Below, one piece after another: positions 7,639 through 16,188 of a DNA stretch of 64,000 bases. The notes beneath the pieces are model-generated. The model was not told where the DNA came from, made no database searches, and was given only the letters and a program-made list of their open reading frames with translations. The stretch is from Chryseobacterium joostei (GTDB taxonomy: Bacteria > Bacteroidota > Bacteroidia > Flavobacteriales > Weeksellaceae): the NCBI RefSeq assembly GCF_003815775.1, contig NZ_CP033926.1:124001-188000 (forward strand), read 5' to 3'. How positions within the stretch are numbered: position 1 is the stretch's first letter; each line of letters opens with the position of its first letter. A program made the translations under genes and the position numbers.

Positions 7639-8580
7639 ATGGAGCAAAACATTTTAGATTGTGTGATCGTTGGATCCGGACCCTCTGGTTTCACAGCTGC
7701 CATCTATGCAGCAAGAGCAGACTTGAAACCTGAATTATATACAGGTTTGGAGCCGGGTGGACAATTAACTACAACTACTGAGGTTGATAACTTTCCAGGG
7801 TATCCGGCAGGGATTACAGGTCCTGAAATGATGATGGATCTGCAAAAACAAGCAGAAAGATTTGAAACCAAGGTTCATTACGAAATGATCACTAAAGCTG
7901 AATTTTCTAAGGAAGTTGGCGGAGTTCACAAACTTTATGCAGGAAACAAAGAGCTCCTTGCAAAATCAGTAATTATTTCTACAGGAGCTACAGCAAAATA
8001 TCTAGGTCTTGAGGATGAGAAAAAATATGCAGGAGGCGGAGTTTCTGCTTGTGCTACATGTGATGGATTTTTCTACAGAGGAAAAGACGTTGTGGTAGTA
8101 GGAGCAGGAGATACAGCAGCTGAAGAAGCTACTTATTTGGCTAAATTATGCAGAAAGGTAACATTGTTGGTGAGAAAAGATGTTTTCAGAGCTTCAAAAG
8201 CAATGATCCACAGAGTAGAAAGCACACCGAATATTGAAGTGAAATTCCACCATGAATTGATCGGGATTGAAGGAGAAAACAGCTTGGTAGAAAGAGCCGT
8301 GATCATCAATAATCAAACTCAGGAAACTTCTAAAGTGGATGTTGAAGGAATCTTTATTGCTATCGGTCATAAACCAAACACAGATATCTTTGTAGGTCAG
8401 GTAGATCTTGATGAAAACGGATATATCTTAACTGAAAAAGGTTCTACAAGAACTAATCTTCCGGGAGTATTTGCTGCGGGGGATGTTCAGGACCACATCT
8501 ACAGACAAGCTATTACAGCTGCAGGAAGCGGATGTATGGCTGCAATGGATGCTGAGAAATACTTAGCTGAATTACACTAA
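7639..8580 (+). CDS. trxB: Thioredoxin-disulfide reductase
   Basis: 313 residues. The FAD-binding GSGPSGFTAA lies near residues 12-21 and the redox-active CATC (Cys138 and Cys141, in GVSACATCDGFFYRG) is in the expected place. The NADPH-binding VVVGAGDTAAEEA follows, and the C-terminal FAD motif is VFAAGDVQDHIYRQAITAAGSGCMAA. The enzyme transfers electrons from NADPH through FAD to thioredoxin in the cytoplasm. The gene is monocistronic with a terminator 20 bp after the stop. The 270-bp upstream region contains TTGACA followed after 13 nt by a weak TAACTTTA box; no stronger promoter is evident. Confidence 0.96.
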   Translation: MEQNILDCVIVGSGPSGFTAAIYAARADLKPELYTGLEPGGQLTTTTEVDNFPGYPAGITGPEMMMDLQKQAERFETKVHYEMITKAEFSKEVGGVHKLYAGNKELLAKSVIISTGATAKYLGLEDEKKYAGGGVSACATCDGFFYRGKDVVVVGAGDTAAEEATYLAKLCRKVTLLVRKDVFRASKAMIHRVESTPNIEVKFHHELIGIEGENSLVERAVIINNQTQETSKVDVEGIFIAIGHKPNTDIFVGQVDLDENGYILTEKGSTRTNLPGVFAAGDVQDHIYRQAITAAGSGCMAAMDAEKYLAELH

Positions 8581-8600
8581 TATTCAGTCTTAAATAATAT

Positions 8601-8630
8601 AAAGCGTGCCCAATGGGTGCGCTTTTTTTG
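8601..8630 (+). terminator. Rho-independent terminator after trxB
   Basis: AAAGCGTGCCC pairs with GGGTGCGCTTT (two G-T pairs) around AAT, followed by a T7 run. Confidence 0.88.
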
Positions 8631-8676
8631 TTGGAGAATTTCAATGGCGCAAAGTTTTTAATCTTTATTTAATTTT

Positions 8677-8742
8677 CTCGCAGATATAGCAGATGTCGCT
8701 GATTTTTCCATAAACATCTGCTTAATATCCAAAATCTGCGAG
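8677..8742. repeat. Nested palindromic intergenic repeat (REP-like)
   Basis: The outer arms CTCGCAGAT (8677-8685) and ATCTGCGAG (8734-8742) are exact reverse complements. Inside them AGCAGATGT (8688-8696) and ACATCTGCT (8714-8722) are also exact. The flanks continue weaker symmetry (GCGCAAAG at about 8648 against CTTTGCACC near 8790). The whole could fold as one long cruciform or hairpin. I recall similar CGCAGAT...ATCTGCG repeats as common in Chryseobacterium intergenic regions. Confidence 0.6.
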
Positions 8743-8947
8743 AGTTTTAACAGTGTACAATGTTCAATTTTATCTTAGATAAAATCTTTGCACCTTTACG
8801 CTTTTTCAACTATAGATATGGTATAAGTGTAAATGTTATTGTTCAATTCGTAAGATGTGTTATAGAAACATTAATATATTTGTGAAACTGCAAATCAAAA
8901 TAGATTTGCATTCCATTTTATATAAACTGAACAAAAACGAATAAAAA

Positions 8948-9325
8948 ATGAAAAGAGTAACTGCTATCGGAGGAATCTTCTTTAAGTGTAAAGAACCAGA
9001 AACCGTAAATGAATGGTATAAAACCCACCTTGGAGTAGAAACCAGCCCATACGGAGCCAAATTTGATTGGAAAGAAGTAGATTCTGATAAAAAAGGATAT
9101 ACATTATGGAGTCCTTTTAAAGACTCTACCCAATATTTTGAACCGTCATCCAAAGATTTTATGATTAATTACCATGTAGAAAATATCGAAGCACTGGTAG
9201 AAGAATTAAAAAAAGAGGGTGTTACAATTCTGGATGAAATTGCTACCTATGAATACGGGAAATTTGTTCACATCATGGATCCTGAGGGGAATAAAATTGA
9301 ATTATTTGAGCCTGCAGGAGAGTAG
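8948..9325 (+). CDS. VOC family (glyoxalase/bleomycin-resistance fold) protein
   Basis: 125 residues with the paired beta-alpha-beta-beta-beta units of the VOC superfamily: GGIFFKCKEPETVNEWYKTHLGVE in the first half, and NYHVENIEALVEELKKEGV then GKFVHIMDPEGNKIELFEP in the second. The closing DPEGN-IELFEP is the family hallmark, with Glu as a likely metal ligand. Substrate unknown. A TATATTTG -7-like box lies at 8875-8882 without a clear -33 element. Monocistronic, with a terminator directly downstream. Confidence 0.88.
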   Translation: MKRVTAIGGIFFKCKEPETVNEWYKTHLGVETSPYGAKFDWKEVDSDKKGYTLWSPFKDSTQYFEPSSKDFMINYHVENIEALVEELKKEGVTILDEIATYEYGKFVHIMDPEGNKIELFEPAGE

Positions 9326-9345
9326 TACTCAAATTAACCCAAATA

Positions 9346-9376
9346 AAAACTGCTTCTGAAAAGAAGCAGTTTTTTG
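9346..9376. terminator. Terminator between convergent genes
   Basis: AAAACTGCTTCT pairs with AGAAGCAGTTTT around a GAAA loop, with T-runs on both strands. It can serve the VOC gene and the convergent aspartyl protease gene. Confidence 0.9.
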
Positions 9377-9392
9377 ATTTTAGGACTAATAA

Positions 9393-10247
9393 TTAATCCA
9401 AAATATATATTTTCTTATCCTTAAGATTGAATCCTAGCTTTTTACCAAGCCAGTTAATACTTGTTTTGCCCTCATAAATCAATCCTTCAACAAAAAAGAC
9501 ATTAGGTTTTTCAACTTTCGCAAACGAATTAGAGACAGAAGTCACATTTCCCTTATAAAACTTATTGGTTACTGCTGGATTAAACTCACTTTTCCTTTCA
9601 ATAAGCTGTAGATCTTCTTTTTTAATGCCCAAAGTACTCATAAGGCGCTCACTCAGCCAAAAAGAATCATTACCTGCTCCGGAATCTAAAAGAACATTGA
9701 TTTTAAATGTATTGTTAACAAGAACATAAGTTGAAATATCCAATGACTTATCTGCATTCGTAGACAGTTGTATATCCAATACTTTATTTCCGCTCAATTT
9801 TTCCTTTGGAAAAAGAATTTCCTTATTGGTATAATCTATAATGAATTCAGTATCGTAAAGCATTGCCAAAGAAATTAACCCGTCTATCCCCTTTATTTCC
9901 ATATTGTGGGTGGCATACCAGATATCTTTAAATTTTTTACCATTAAAAATTATTTCTTTTGATTTAAACATAGGAACTGTAATTTCTTCACCGGTAGCAC
10001 GAAAAGAGGTCAAAAAATTATAGGAATCCTTTTGATCAAGGTTCTTGGAAAAGTTTTCCAAAAAAAGATTAACACCTCCACCTGTGTCAAAAATAAAGTT
10101 CCCTTTTTTGCCCTCCACTTCGGCCTGTACAATCAGGTGTCCGGATGGCAATATATTTAAAGGGCTTTTTTGCGCCAAGGCCACAGAAGAATATAGAAAT
10201 ACTGATGCGGTAAGAACCGATCTTTTAATAAATGATTGATTAAACAT
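9393..10247 (-). CDS. Retropepsin-like aspartyl protease family protein, exported
   Basis: 284 residues. A signal peptide of about 25 residues ends near VALAQ. Two aspartyl protease half-sites are visible: NFIFDTGGGVNLFLE in the first half and VLLDSGAGNDSFWLS in the second. The protein is therefore a two-lobed, pepsin-like arrangement in a single chain, as in the bacterial aspartyl_protease_2 family. The D-S-G in the second lobe is an accepted variant of D-T-G. It is presumably periplasmic, with substrate unknown. A TonB-type or processing partner is not adjacent. Confidence 0.82.
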   Translation of the reverse strand: MFNQSFIKRSVLTASVFLYSSVALAQKSPLNILPSGHLIVQAEVEGKKGNFIFDTGGGVNLFLENFSKNLDQKDSYNFLTSFRATGEEITVPMFKSKEIIFNGKKFKDIWYATHNMEIKGIDGLISLAMLYDTEFIIDYTNKEILFPKEKLSGNKVLDIQLSTNADKSLDISTYVLVNNTFKINVLLDSGAGNDSFWLSERLMSTLGIKKEDLQLIERKSEFNPAVTNKFYKGNVTSVSNSFAKVEKPNVFFVEGLIYEGKTSINWLGKKLGFNLKDKKIYILD

Positions 10248-10637
10248 CTGAAAATATAGTTATTGTTTTTAGTTATGCTCATGAATACTGAACCTTGCAA
10301 ATATAACGTATTCCTTTGAACCTGTTGTATATCTGTATTTATGGTATGTAGTGAAAATTTAACTCAAATACAGGTTTTTTGCGTTATGTAATGTATTGCA
10401 TTTTTTAGTACAGTTGAGGACTTGCAATTTTCCAATCAGCATTGTGTAAAATATTAGGTCTCTCATAAGTGGTAGGAGGGAGTTTAGGAAGAGGTAAAGA
10501 TTGTTTTTACACAAAAACTCTTTATTGACGGCAGATTTGACTTACTCAATACCTGTCGAATTTAAAATTAATGAAAAATAATTCCCTTGATTTCTAGTCT
10601 ATTATTAAGTTTTGTTAAAATTTGTTCTCTAAAAGTT
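10248..10637. other. Intergenic region, no gene seen
   Basis: About 390 bp of AT-rich sequence between the aspartyl protease start and the tRNA-Ser promoter. I see no coding frame with protein-like composition and no strong hairpin. Confidence 0.5.
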
Positions 10638-10667
10638 TTGCAGAAATTAAAAATCGTTCTATATTTG
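10638..10667 (+). promoter_or_regulatory. Promoter of tRNA-Ser
   Basis: TTG (10638-10640), 19 nt, then TATATTTG (10660-10667): an exact match to the flavobacterial -33/-7 consensus, about 35 bp before the tRNA. Confidence 0.8.
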
Positions 10668-10701
10668 CACCACTGAAAACAACGATATAATCGGGGTTTA
10701 G

Positions 10702-10786
10702 GGAGAGTTGGCAGAGTGGTCGATTGCGGCAGTCTTGAAAACTGTTGACTGTAACAGGTCCGGGGGTTCGAATCCCTCACTCTCCG
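10702..10786 (+). tRNA. tRNA-Ser (anticodon TGA)
   Basis: 85 nt with a long variable arm, as expected for class II serine tRNA. Acceptor stem GGAGAGT pairs with ACTCTCC, the discriminator is G, and the T arm contains GGTTCGAATCC. The anticodon loop CTTGAAA gives TGA. CCA is not fully encoded (GCA follows the stem). Confidence 0.95.
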
Positions 10787-10798
10787 CAGAAACAAATG

Positions 10799-10830
10799 AA
10801 AACCTACTGATTATCAGTAGGTTTTTTTTG
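10799..10830 (+). terminator. Terminator after tRNA-Ser
   Basis: AACCTACTGA pairs with TCAGTAGGTT around TTA, followed by T8. Confidence 0.9.
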
Positions 10831-11180
10831 TTTTATTAAAGCTCTATTCCCTATATTTTTTATATAACAGATAGTGATTATCACATTTAGTAAATTTTTA
10901 GGGTTAATACTTCGAAAGTTTTTTAATTTTATCAAAATTATTTTTCATAGAAGTTTTGTTAATTTTTCGGTTTTTAAACTTGCTTTTTCCTTTTTATTGG
11001 GACTAAAAAGGCAAGTGAAAATTACTTTAATTTACATTAAACCTCAGTTGTGAAATTTCTTTGTATTTTCTTTTTGTTTCTGATTACTATTTTTTTCTCA
11101 AGGGAATCCTGTTCTTTTCTTTTCTAAGCAATGTTCAAAAGTTATCTATTTCTCCAAATTTGGCTCATTTTGAATAAATT

Positions 11181-11408
11181 TTAAAAATGCTCATCAATCA
11201 TTAATATTATCCAAGTTGGGATTTTTAAATCTCCGACAAATCCTCCGTAATTATGATTGGCATATTCATACATAATAGTGGTTCTTCCTCTTGTTACGTT
11301 TTCAAAATATGTGTTGTAGAAGAGTATTTCTAGATTAGTAATAGAGAAGTTTTTTTGAATCCGCTGTATGGTGCTCAATAGAGCTTTAGGAAAGAAATAT
11401 TTTAGATA
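11181..11408 (-). pseudogene. Possible decayed gene fragment
   Basis: This minus-strand frame is open for about 75 codons and has protein-like composition (segments ENVTRGRTTIMYEYANHNYG and GFVGDLKIPTWIILMIDEHF), but it has no ATG. A TGA closes it upstream, so only an internal TTG could start it. I do not recognise the family. It lies in a long stretch with no other gene between tRNA-Ser and cspA (about 930 bp), which fits the tail end of a gene that has lost its beginning. Chance in AT-rich DNA remains possible. The rest of this intergenic stretch (10831-11180) holds nothing I can identify. Confidence 0.3.
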
Positions 11409-11467
11409 TCACTATATATTTTTACCAGATATTTTAATCAAGGAATATATTATAAATGTAAAATATT

Positions 11468-11497
11468 TTGTTTTTCAATAATTTATGTTTATATTTG
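11468..11497 (+). promoter_or_regulatory. Promoter of cspA
   Basis: TTG (11468-11470), 19 nt, then TATATTTG (11490-11497), a full consensus match, on the same strand as cspA. The expected start of transcription is near 11503, about 257 nt before the cspA ATG. No better match was found closer to the gene. Confidence 0.65.
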
Positions 11498-11502
11498 TAG
11501 AA

Positions 11503-11760
11503 TAATCAGGCTTCTGCCATCGCTTTTTCTGAAACTTTCGAGTTTACTCTTTCTTCTCAGTCTTCGCCTTTTCAGCCGCTATTTTTGTCATCAACATATC
11601 AGGTAAAGTTCCTTTTTCAAATTGAATATATTCAATACGATAAAAATACCAACTTCATTTTTTGTTTACAGATCGATTAATTGCTTTGATACTATTAGTA
11701 TCAATAAGGCAATGGCACGTGCCAAAATAGTTTTAATACATAATTTTATAATATAATACA
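11503..11760 (+). promoter_or_regulatory. Long 5' leader of cspA
   Basis: About 257 nt of non-coding leader between the inferred start and the cspA ATG. It contains pyrimidine-rich tracts (11525-11590) and an inverted repeat around TTGATACTATTAGTATCAA (near 11694-11712). Long structured leaders of cold-shock genes in other bacteria act as RNA thermosensors; the same role here is inference. Confidence 0.4.
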
Positions 11761-11952
11761 ATGCAACAAGGAACAGTAAAATTCTTTAATGACGCCAAAG
11801 GTTTTGGTTTTATTACACCATCAAATGGAGGTCAGGATATTTTCGTACATACATCAGGTTTAATTAATGATATACGCGAAAATGACACTGTAACATTCGA
11901 TTTAGAGAACGGTAAAAAAGGCATTAACGCAGTTAATGTACGAGTAGCATAA
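11761..11952 (+). CDS. cspA: Cold-shock domain protein
   Basis: 63 residues, one cold-shock domain. It carries both RNA-binding motifs: RNP1 as KGFGFITP (about residues 13-20) and RNP2 as DIFVHTSGL (about 26-34). Family members bind single-stranded RNA and DNA and melt secondary structure, often on temperature downshift. The start ATG opens MQQGTVKFFND, the family's standard beginning. The long leader upstream suggests post-transcriptional control. It ends in a strong terminator. Confidence 0.95.
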   Translation: MQQGTVKFFNDAKGFGFITPSNGGQDIFVHTSGLINDIRENDTVTFDLENGKKGINAVNVRVA

Positions 11953-11990
11953 ATTCAGTAGAAAGCTTAAGCTTTCTTGATGTTAAAATC

Positions 11991-12026
11991 AGCAGATAAC
12001 ACTTATGTTATCTGCTTTTTTTTTTT
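11991..12026 (+). terminator. Terminator after cspA
   Basis: AGCAGATAACA pairs exactly with TGTTATCTGCT around a CTTA loop, followed by a long T-run. A separate perfect 16-bp palindrome (GAAAGCTTAAGCTTTC, 11961-11976) precedes it. Confidence 0.92.
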
Positions 12027-12077
12027 GGTGTACCAATCGAAAAATATGAGGATTACAGTTAACTCCGGAAAGAAAGA

Positions 12078-12233
12078 ATGTACCAACTAAGACAATATGC
12101 AAAGCCTCTTGTAATAAATATAAAGCCTGAGATTTTTAATAATTTTGATAAAGAAAATTACCTTGACATTGAAACATATTCCGGATTATTTGGTATAGAA
12201 TGTATCTATTACCACTGGAAACATAAACCCTGA
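12078..12233 (+). CDS. Possible small ORF, 51 residues, unknown
   Basis: An ATG-initiated frame of 51 codons in the otherwise empty 440-bp gap between cspA and the serine hydrolase. It begins MYQLRQYAKPLVINIKPEIF and ends IYYHWKHKP, with ordinary-looking composition (Tyr/Lys/Ile rich). No family is recognised. It could be a small protein or a piece of a decayed gene; nothing nearby supports expression. Confidence 0.25.
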   Translation: MYQLRQYAKPLVINIKPEIFNNFDKENYLDIETYSGLFGIECIYYHWKHKP

Positions 12234-12464
12234 TTTTAAAAAGACATACATAATATTAGGAAAAGCGCCAAGTTGGCGAATTTCAATGTTTAATCAAAAA
12301 ACAGGAAATAAAGGGTTTTTAAATAAAGCTAATTCGCAATGATGTAGATGTTGAGTTTCTATGTTGCCGCTAAAAATTCATATTCAAAATGTAATAATGT
12401 CTTTTTCTCAGTTGTTATACTATTAACAGAGAAAATAAATATCCATACAACTAATTACTTAAAT

Positions 12465-13976
12465 ATGAAAAAGATATGTTTCATCATTATTCTATTTTTA
12501 TCACTCCATGTTTTTGCACAAAATATAAACGATAAAATAAACCTATTCGAAACCAAGATCAACTACTGGGATAAGTCCAAAACTAAAAAATGGACCTTAA
12601 AAGAAAGGATGGCCCTTTACAATACCAATGCAGTAAGTATTGCTGTTATTAAAGACTATAAAATAGAGTGGGTGAAAGCCTACGGCTACGCAGATGTTTC
12701 CGAACATAAGCCGGCTACTTCCCAAACTCTTTTTCAGGCAGCATCAATCAGTAAATCAATCAACAGCCTTGGGATTTTGAAATTGGTTCAGGAAAGAAAA
12801 TTAGATTTAGATACTGATATCAACAATTATCTGACGGATTGGAAATTTCCATACGATGAAGCTTTAACAAAAGGGAAAAAGATTTCAATTTCCAATTTAT
12901 TGAGTCATACAGCAGGTTTGTCCGGCCACGGTTTTTATGGGTATGAAAAAGGGAAAAAATTACCAACCATCATAGAAATATTGAATGGTGTACCGCCGGC
13001 AAATTCGGGGGCAGTAAAGTCAGTATTTGAGCCAGGACTTAAGTTTCAATATTCAGGTGGTGGAACGGTCATTACTCAGCTAATTCTTGAAAATGTAACA
13101 GGAGAGAAATATGAGGATTATATGATGAAAAATGTATTAGCTCCATTAGGGATGAAAGAAAGTTCTTTTAACCAGCCTCCGCTGGAAGATAAAAGCAGTC
13201 TACTGGCTACAGGATATTATGCAAACGGTAAGGAAGTGAAGGGGAAATACCATGTCTATCCGGAAAAGGCAGCGGCTGGCTTATGGACAAATTCCTCTGA
13301 TTTAGCAAAGTATGTTATTGAAACACAATTGTCGTTATTAGGGAACTCCAATAAAATATTGTCTAAAGAAATGTCTGCAAAAAGAGTGGAAAATAATTTA
13401 GGGGTGTTCCTGAATGATTTTAAAGGAACAAAGTACTTCGGACACAGTGGAGGAAACGAAGGCTTTGTTTGTTATTATGTGGGAAGTGTTGATGGTGGAA
13501 ATGGAGTGGTAGTAATGACAAACGGAAGAAATATAAGATTAATAGATGAGATCGTATGCAGCATCGCCAGTATGAATAATTGGAAAAACTATCCCGTGGA
13601 ATCTCAAAAAGAACCTATTGCCTTAACGATAAGAAAAGAATGCTATAAGAATATTGATAAAGGCATTGAACTATACAAGAAGCTTAAAAAGAACAATAGT
13701 GCTGATTATAATTTTTCTAATGAAAATGAGCTGAATGAACTTGGCTATGAATTTCTAAGAGACGGAAACATAGATTCGGCAATTAAAATTTTTAGTTTAA
13801 ATGTCAATGAGTTTCCAAAATCTGCTAATGTTTATGATAGTCGTGGTGAAGGATATTTCAATAAGAAAGAATATATATTATCGAAAAAAGATTATTTAAA
13901 AGTTTTAGAATTAGACCCTACTAACCAAAATGCAAAAGAAATGCTTTTAAAGATAGAAAAAGAGGCCGTTAAGTAG
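12465..13976 (+). CDS. Serine hydrolase (beta-lactamase class C/DD-peptidase fold) with C-terminal TPRs
   Basis: 503 residues from the ATG that begins a signal peptide (MKKICFIIILFLSLHVFAQ). The in-frame stretch upstream has no signal character, so I left it out. The catalytic S-x-x-K is SISK (Ser94 to Lys97), the Y-x-N position is occupied by YSG, and the third motif is HSGG. A C-terminal segment of about 90 residues (ELGYEFLRDGNIDSAIKIF, then VYDSRGEGYFNKKEYILSKK) forms two tetratricopeptide-like repeats. Such proteins include esterases, peptidases and beta-lactam-interacting enzymes. Nothing specific supports beta-lactam resistance here. Monocistronic. Confidence 0.88.
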   Translation: MKKICFIIILFLSLHVFAQNINDKINLFETKINYWDKSKTKKWTLKERMALYNTNAVSIAVIKDYKIEWVKAYGYADVSEHKPATSQTLFQAASISKSINSLGILKLVQERKLDLDTDINNYLTDWKFPYDEALTKGKKISISNLLSHTAGLSGHGFYGYEKGKKLPTIIEILNGVPPANSGAVKSVFEPGLKFQYSGGGTVITQLILENVTGEKYEDYMMKNVLAPLGMKESSFNQPPLEDKSSLLATGYYANGKEVKGKYHVYPEKAAAGLWTNSSDLAKYVIETQLSLLGNSNKILSKEMSAKRVENNLGVFLNDFKGTKYFGHSGGNEGFVCYYVGSVDGGNGVVVMTNGRNIRLIDEIVCSIASMNNWKNYPVESQKEPIALTIRKECYKNIDKGIELYKKLKKNNSADYNFSNENELNELGYEFLRDGNIDSAIKIFSLNVNEFPKSANVYDSRGEGYFNKKEYILSKKDYLKVLELDPTNQNAKEMLLKIEKEAVK

Positions 13977-14012
13977 CCATATTTTTTTATTTTTGTGGTG
14001 ATTTAAGAAACT

Positions 14013-14055
14013 CAAAAAAGAGACAGGTCATAAACAATTATCTGATCTCTTTTTT
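14013..14055 (+). terminator. Terminator after serine hydrolase gene
   Basis: AAAAAAGAGA pairs with TCTCTTTTTT, with inner CAG/CTG pairing and a loop of about 15 nt. Confidence 0.75.
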
Positions 14056-14080
14056 ATATTGATAAGTAACCTTTTTCATC

Positions 14081-15025
14081 ATGAAAAAAATAACCCTTTC
14101 CTTATTTGCTTTCCTTATACATTTTGCCTGTCAGGCACAGAATTTCGACCTTATCCCGTTAGGTATATATGGTGGAGAAGAGGAGGATAACCTGTCTGCC
14201 TATTTAGTAGGAGGTCCAAAAGATAATACATTCCTATGCCTGGATGCTGGTACTATAAATACAGGAATCCGTAAGGCGATCCAATTGAAAAGCCTCAACG
14301 GATCAACAGAAACAGTTCTAAAGGATCAGATAAAAGGATACTTTATTTCACATGGTCATTTGGATCATTTATCAGGACTTATCATCAATTCTCCTGCAGA
14401 TTCTAAAAAAGATATTTTCGGAATAGCGCCTGTACTTCAAATTTTGCAGAATCATTACTTTATCACAGATACCTGGATTAACTTTGCAGATCAGGGGCAA
14501 AAACCCATGCTTGGGAAGTATCACTATAATGAACTTCAGGAGGGGATAGAGGTTCCTACACAAAAAACTTCATTTTTCTTAACAGGATATGAACTAAGCC
14601 ATGTGAATCCTTATAAAAGCAGTGCTGCACTGGTAAGGAATGGTGAACATTATTTACTTTACTTGGGAGATACAGGAGCTGATAGAGTAGAAAAATCAGA
14701 TAAGCTTAATACTCTATGGAACAACGTTGCACCACTTATTAAGAAAAGACAGTTAAATACAATTTTAATTGAAGTCTCTTTCCCCAATAGCCAACCTGAA
14801 AATTTGCTGTTTGGACACCTTACTCCCAATCTGTTGACTGAGGAATTAAGTAAACTGAAAGAAAAAATCGGACAAAAGAATCTGGAGAACTTCAATATCG
14901 TAGTTACCCATAGAAAGCCAACCGGAGATAATCCTGAGATTATAAAGAATGAATTACTGGAAAATAACCCGTTAAAGGTAAATTATATTTTCCCTGAGCA
15001 AGGTAAAAAGATTAGTTTACCATAA
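14081..15025 (+). CDS. Class II 3',5'-cyclic-nucleotide phosphodiesterase, exported
   Basis: 314 residues. A signal peptide ends near CQAQ. The metallo-beta-lactamase-fold signature SHGHLDHLSGL (His91, His93, Asp95, His96) and the later LLYLGDTGADRVE match the class II cyclic-nucleotide phosphodiesterases (yeast PDE1, bacterial CpdP). The C-terminal GHLTPNLLTEELSKL and NIVVTHRKP complete the family pattern. The reaction is hydrolysis of cAMP or cGMP to the 5'-monophosphate. The signal peptide places it in the periplasm, so it would act on extracellular cyclic nucleotides. Monocistronic, with terminators on both sides. Confidence 0.87.
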   Translation: MKKITLSLFAFLIHFACQAQNFDLIPLGIYGGEEEDNLSAYLVGGPKDNTFLCLDAGTINTGIRKAIQLKSLNGSTETVLKDQIKGYFISHGHLDHLSGLIINSPADSKKDIFGIAPVLQILQNHYFITDTWINFADQGQKPMLGKYHYNELQEGIEVPTQKTSFFLTGYELSHVNPYKSSAALVRNGEHYLLYLGDTGADRVEKSDKLNTLWNNVAPLIKKRQLNTILIEVSFPNSQPENLLFGHLTPNLLTEELSKLKEKIGQKNLENFNIVVTHRKPTGDNPEIIKNELLENNPLKVNYIFPEQGKKISLP

Positions 15026-15032
15026 AAAAGAT

Positions 15033-15068
15033 AAAAGATGAAGCAGAATAACGTTTCATCTTTTTTTA
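15033..15068 (+). terminator. Terminator after phosphodiesterase gene
   Basis: AAAGATGAA pairs with TTCATCTTT, followed by a T-run. Confidence 0.85.
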
Positions 15069-15150
15069 TGTGATGGAAAAAAATATCTGTGCATCCTGAC
15101 AAACTGTTGTCGCTTGTTTTTCATAATTTTACATAAAACAATTGAAGAAC

Positions 15151-15735
15151 ATGCAACCTGTAGGAGAAAGAAAAACAATAACGATCAATACGAGTAAAGA
15201 ATGGCGGAAATGGTTGGAAGAGAACCATCAATCTGAACAGTCTGTGTGGATTATTTGTAATACTGCAAAGTCTGATCTGCCCGTTGCAAAATGGAGTGAC
15301 CTCGTGGATGAATCCCTTTGTTTCGGATGGATTGATAGTACAAGAAAAACCATTGACTCCTATTCTTTCATGCAATTGTTTAGTAAACGTAAGCCTAATA
15401 GTACGTGGTCAAAAATCAACAAGGAAAAGATTGAAAGATTAATCGAGGGTAAGTTGATGATGCAGGCAGGATATGAAGCTGTCAGTAGAGCCAAGGAAAA
15501 TGGTTCATGGACAATTCTTGATAGTGTGGAAGATCTTGTGATTCCCGAGGATTTGGATGCTGCATTTGAAGTTCATAATGGATCAAAAGACTATTTTTTT
15601 AGCCTGAGTAAATCCATGAAAAAGATGATGTTGCAATGGATTGTAATGGCAAAAAGACCTGAAACCAGACAGAAACGTATTGATGAAATTGCAGAGCATT
15701 CAGCACGGAAAGAGAAGCCTAAACACTTTTTGTAA
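15151..15735 (+). CDS. YdeI/OmpD-associated family protein
   Basis: 194 residues beginning at ATG (MQPVGERKTITI); the preceding in-frame TTG is less likely. The sequence shows the family pattern: a first domain with EWRKWLEENHQSEQSVWIIC and ESLCFGWIDSTRKTID (the W-I-D core), then FSKRKPNSTWSKINKEKIERL, and a C-terminal helical part with MLQWIVMAKRPETRQKRIDEI. Relatives are annotated as bacteriocin-protection or OmpD-associated proteins, but the biochemical function is not settled. Monocistronic. Confidence 0.85.
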   Translation: MQPVGERKTITINTSKEWRKWLEENHQSEQSVWIICNTAKSDLPVAKWSDLVDESLCFGWIDSTRKTIDSYSFMQLFSKRKPNSTWSKINKEKIERLIEGKLMMQAGYEAVSRAKENGSWTILDSVEDLVIPEDLDAAFEVHNGSKDYFFSLSKSMKKMMLQWIVMAKRPETRQKRIDEIAEHSARKEKPKHFL

Positions 15736-16188
15736 TCCTCCAATTGATCTTGATATGTTGAGAGAATAAAGTATTACAACAAAAACACTTTGTCTATCCA
15801 GTTAAGAAGATATCCGCATATAAACCTTATCAATTATATTTTTTCGATCTATAATTTTCTTTCGTTATTTTAAGTATAAATGACCTTTCTGAAAAAAATA
15901 AGGCATGTGCTAAATATTTTGTGTGCTCCTCAATTTTTGCATCTCATCTAAAAAAATAGATTTACATTAATGAAAAGCTAGGGTTTTAAGCGAATTTTAA
16001 TACAGAATACAGTTCATTTCTCCCAATTTTACCTGATATTTACTATTATTAAGTAGACAAAAATTACTTTAACTTTGCTAGTTGGGCAATATGTGTTAAT
16101 TATTAAACTTTTAATAATAACTTTATATTGTTAAAACTAATAAGAAAAGACTTGAAAAATCAGGATATTAATTTAGCTGATCGTAAAT
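15736..16188. other. Intergenic region with a -7 box for the kinase operon
   Basis: About 450 bp of AT-rich sequence with no coding frame. The only recognisable element is TAACTTTG at 16070-16077, a good TAnnTTTG match about 110 bp before the histidine kinase start; the corresponding -33 position reads ATT, so the promoter is incomplete or regulated. Confidence 0.45.

Noticed and set aside
10568..10795. 75-codon minus-strand frame across the tRNA-Ser gene
   Set aside because: It is the well-known spurious frame antisense to tRNA-Ser; the tRNA explains the sequence.
12465..13976. Calling the serine hydrolase a beta-lactamase
   Set aside because: The S-x-x-K fold is shared with esterases and peptidases, the Y-x-N motif is altered, and the TPR tail is not found in class C beta-lactamases.
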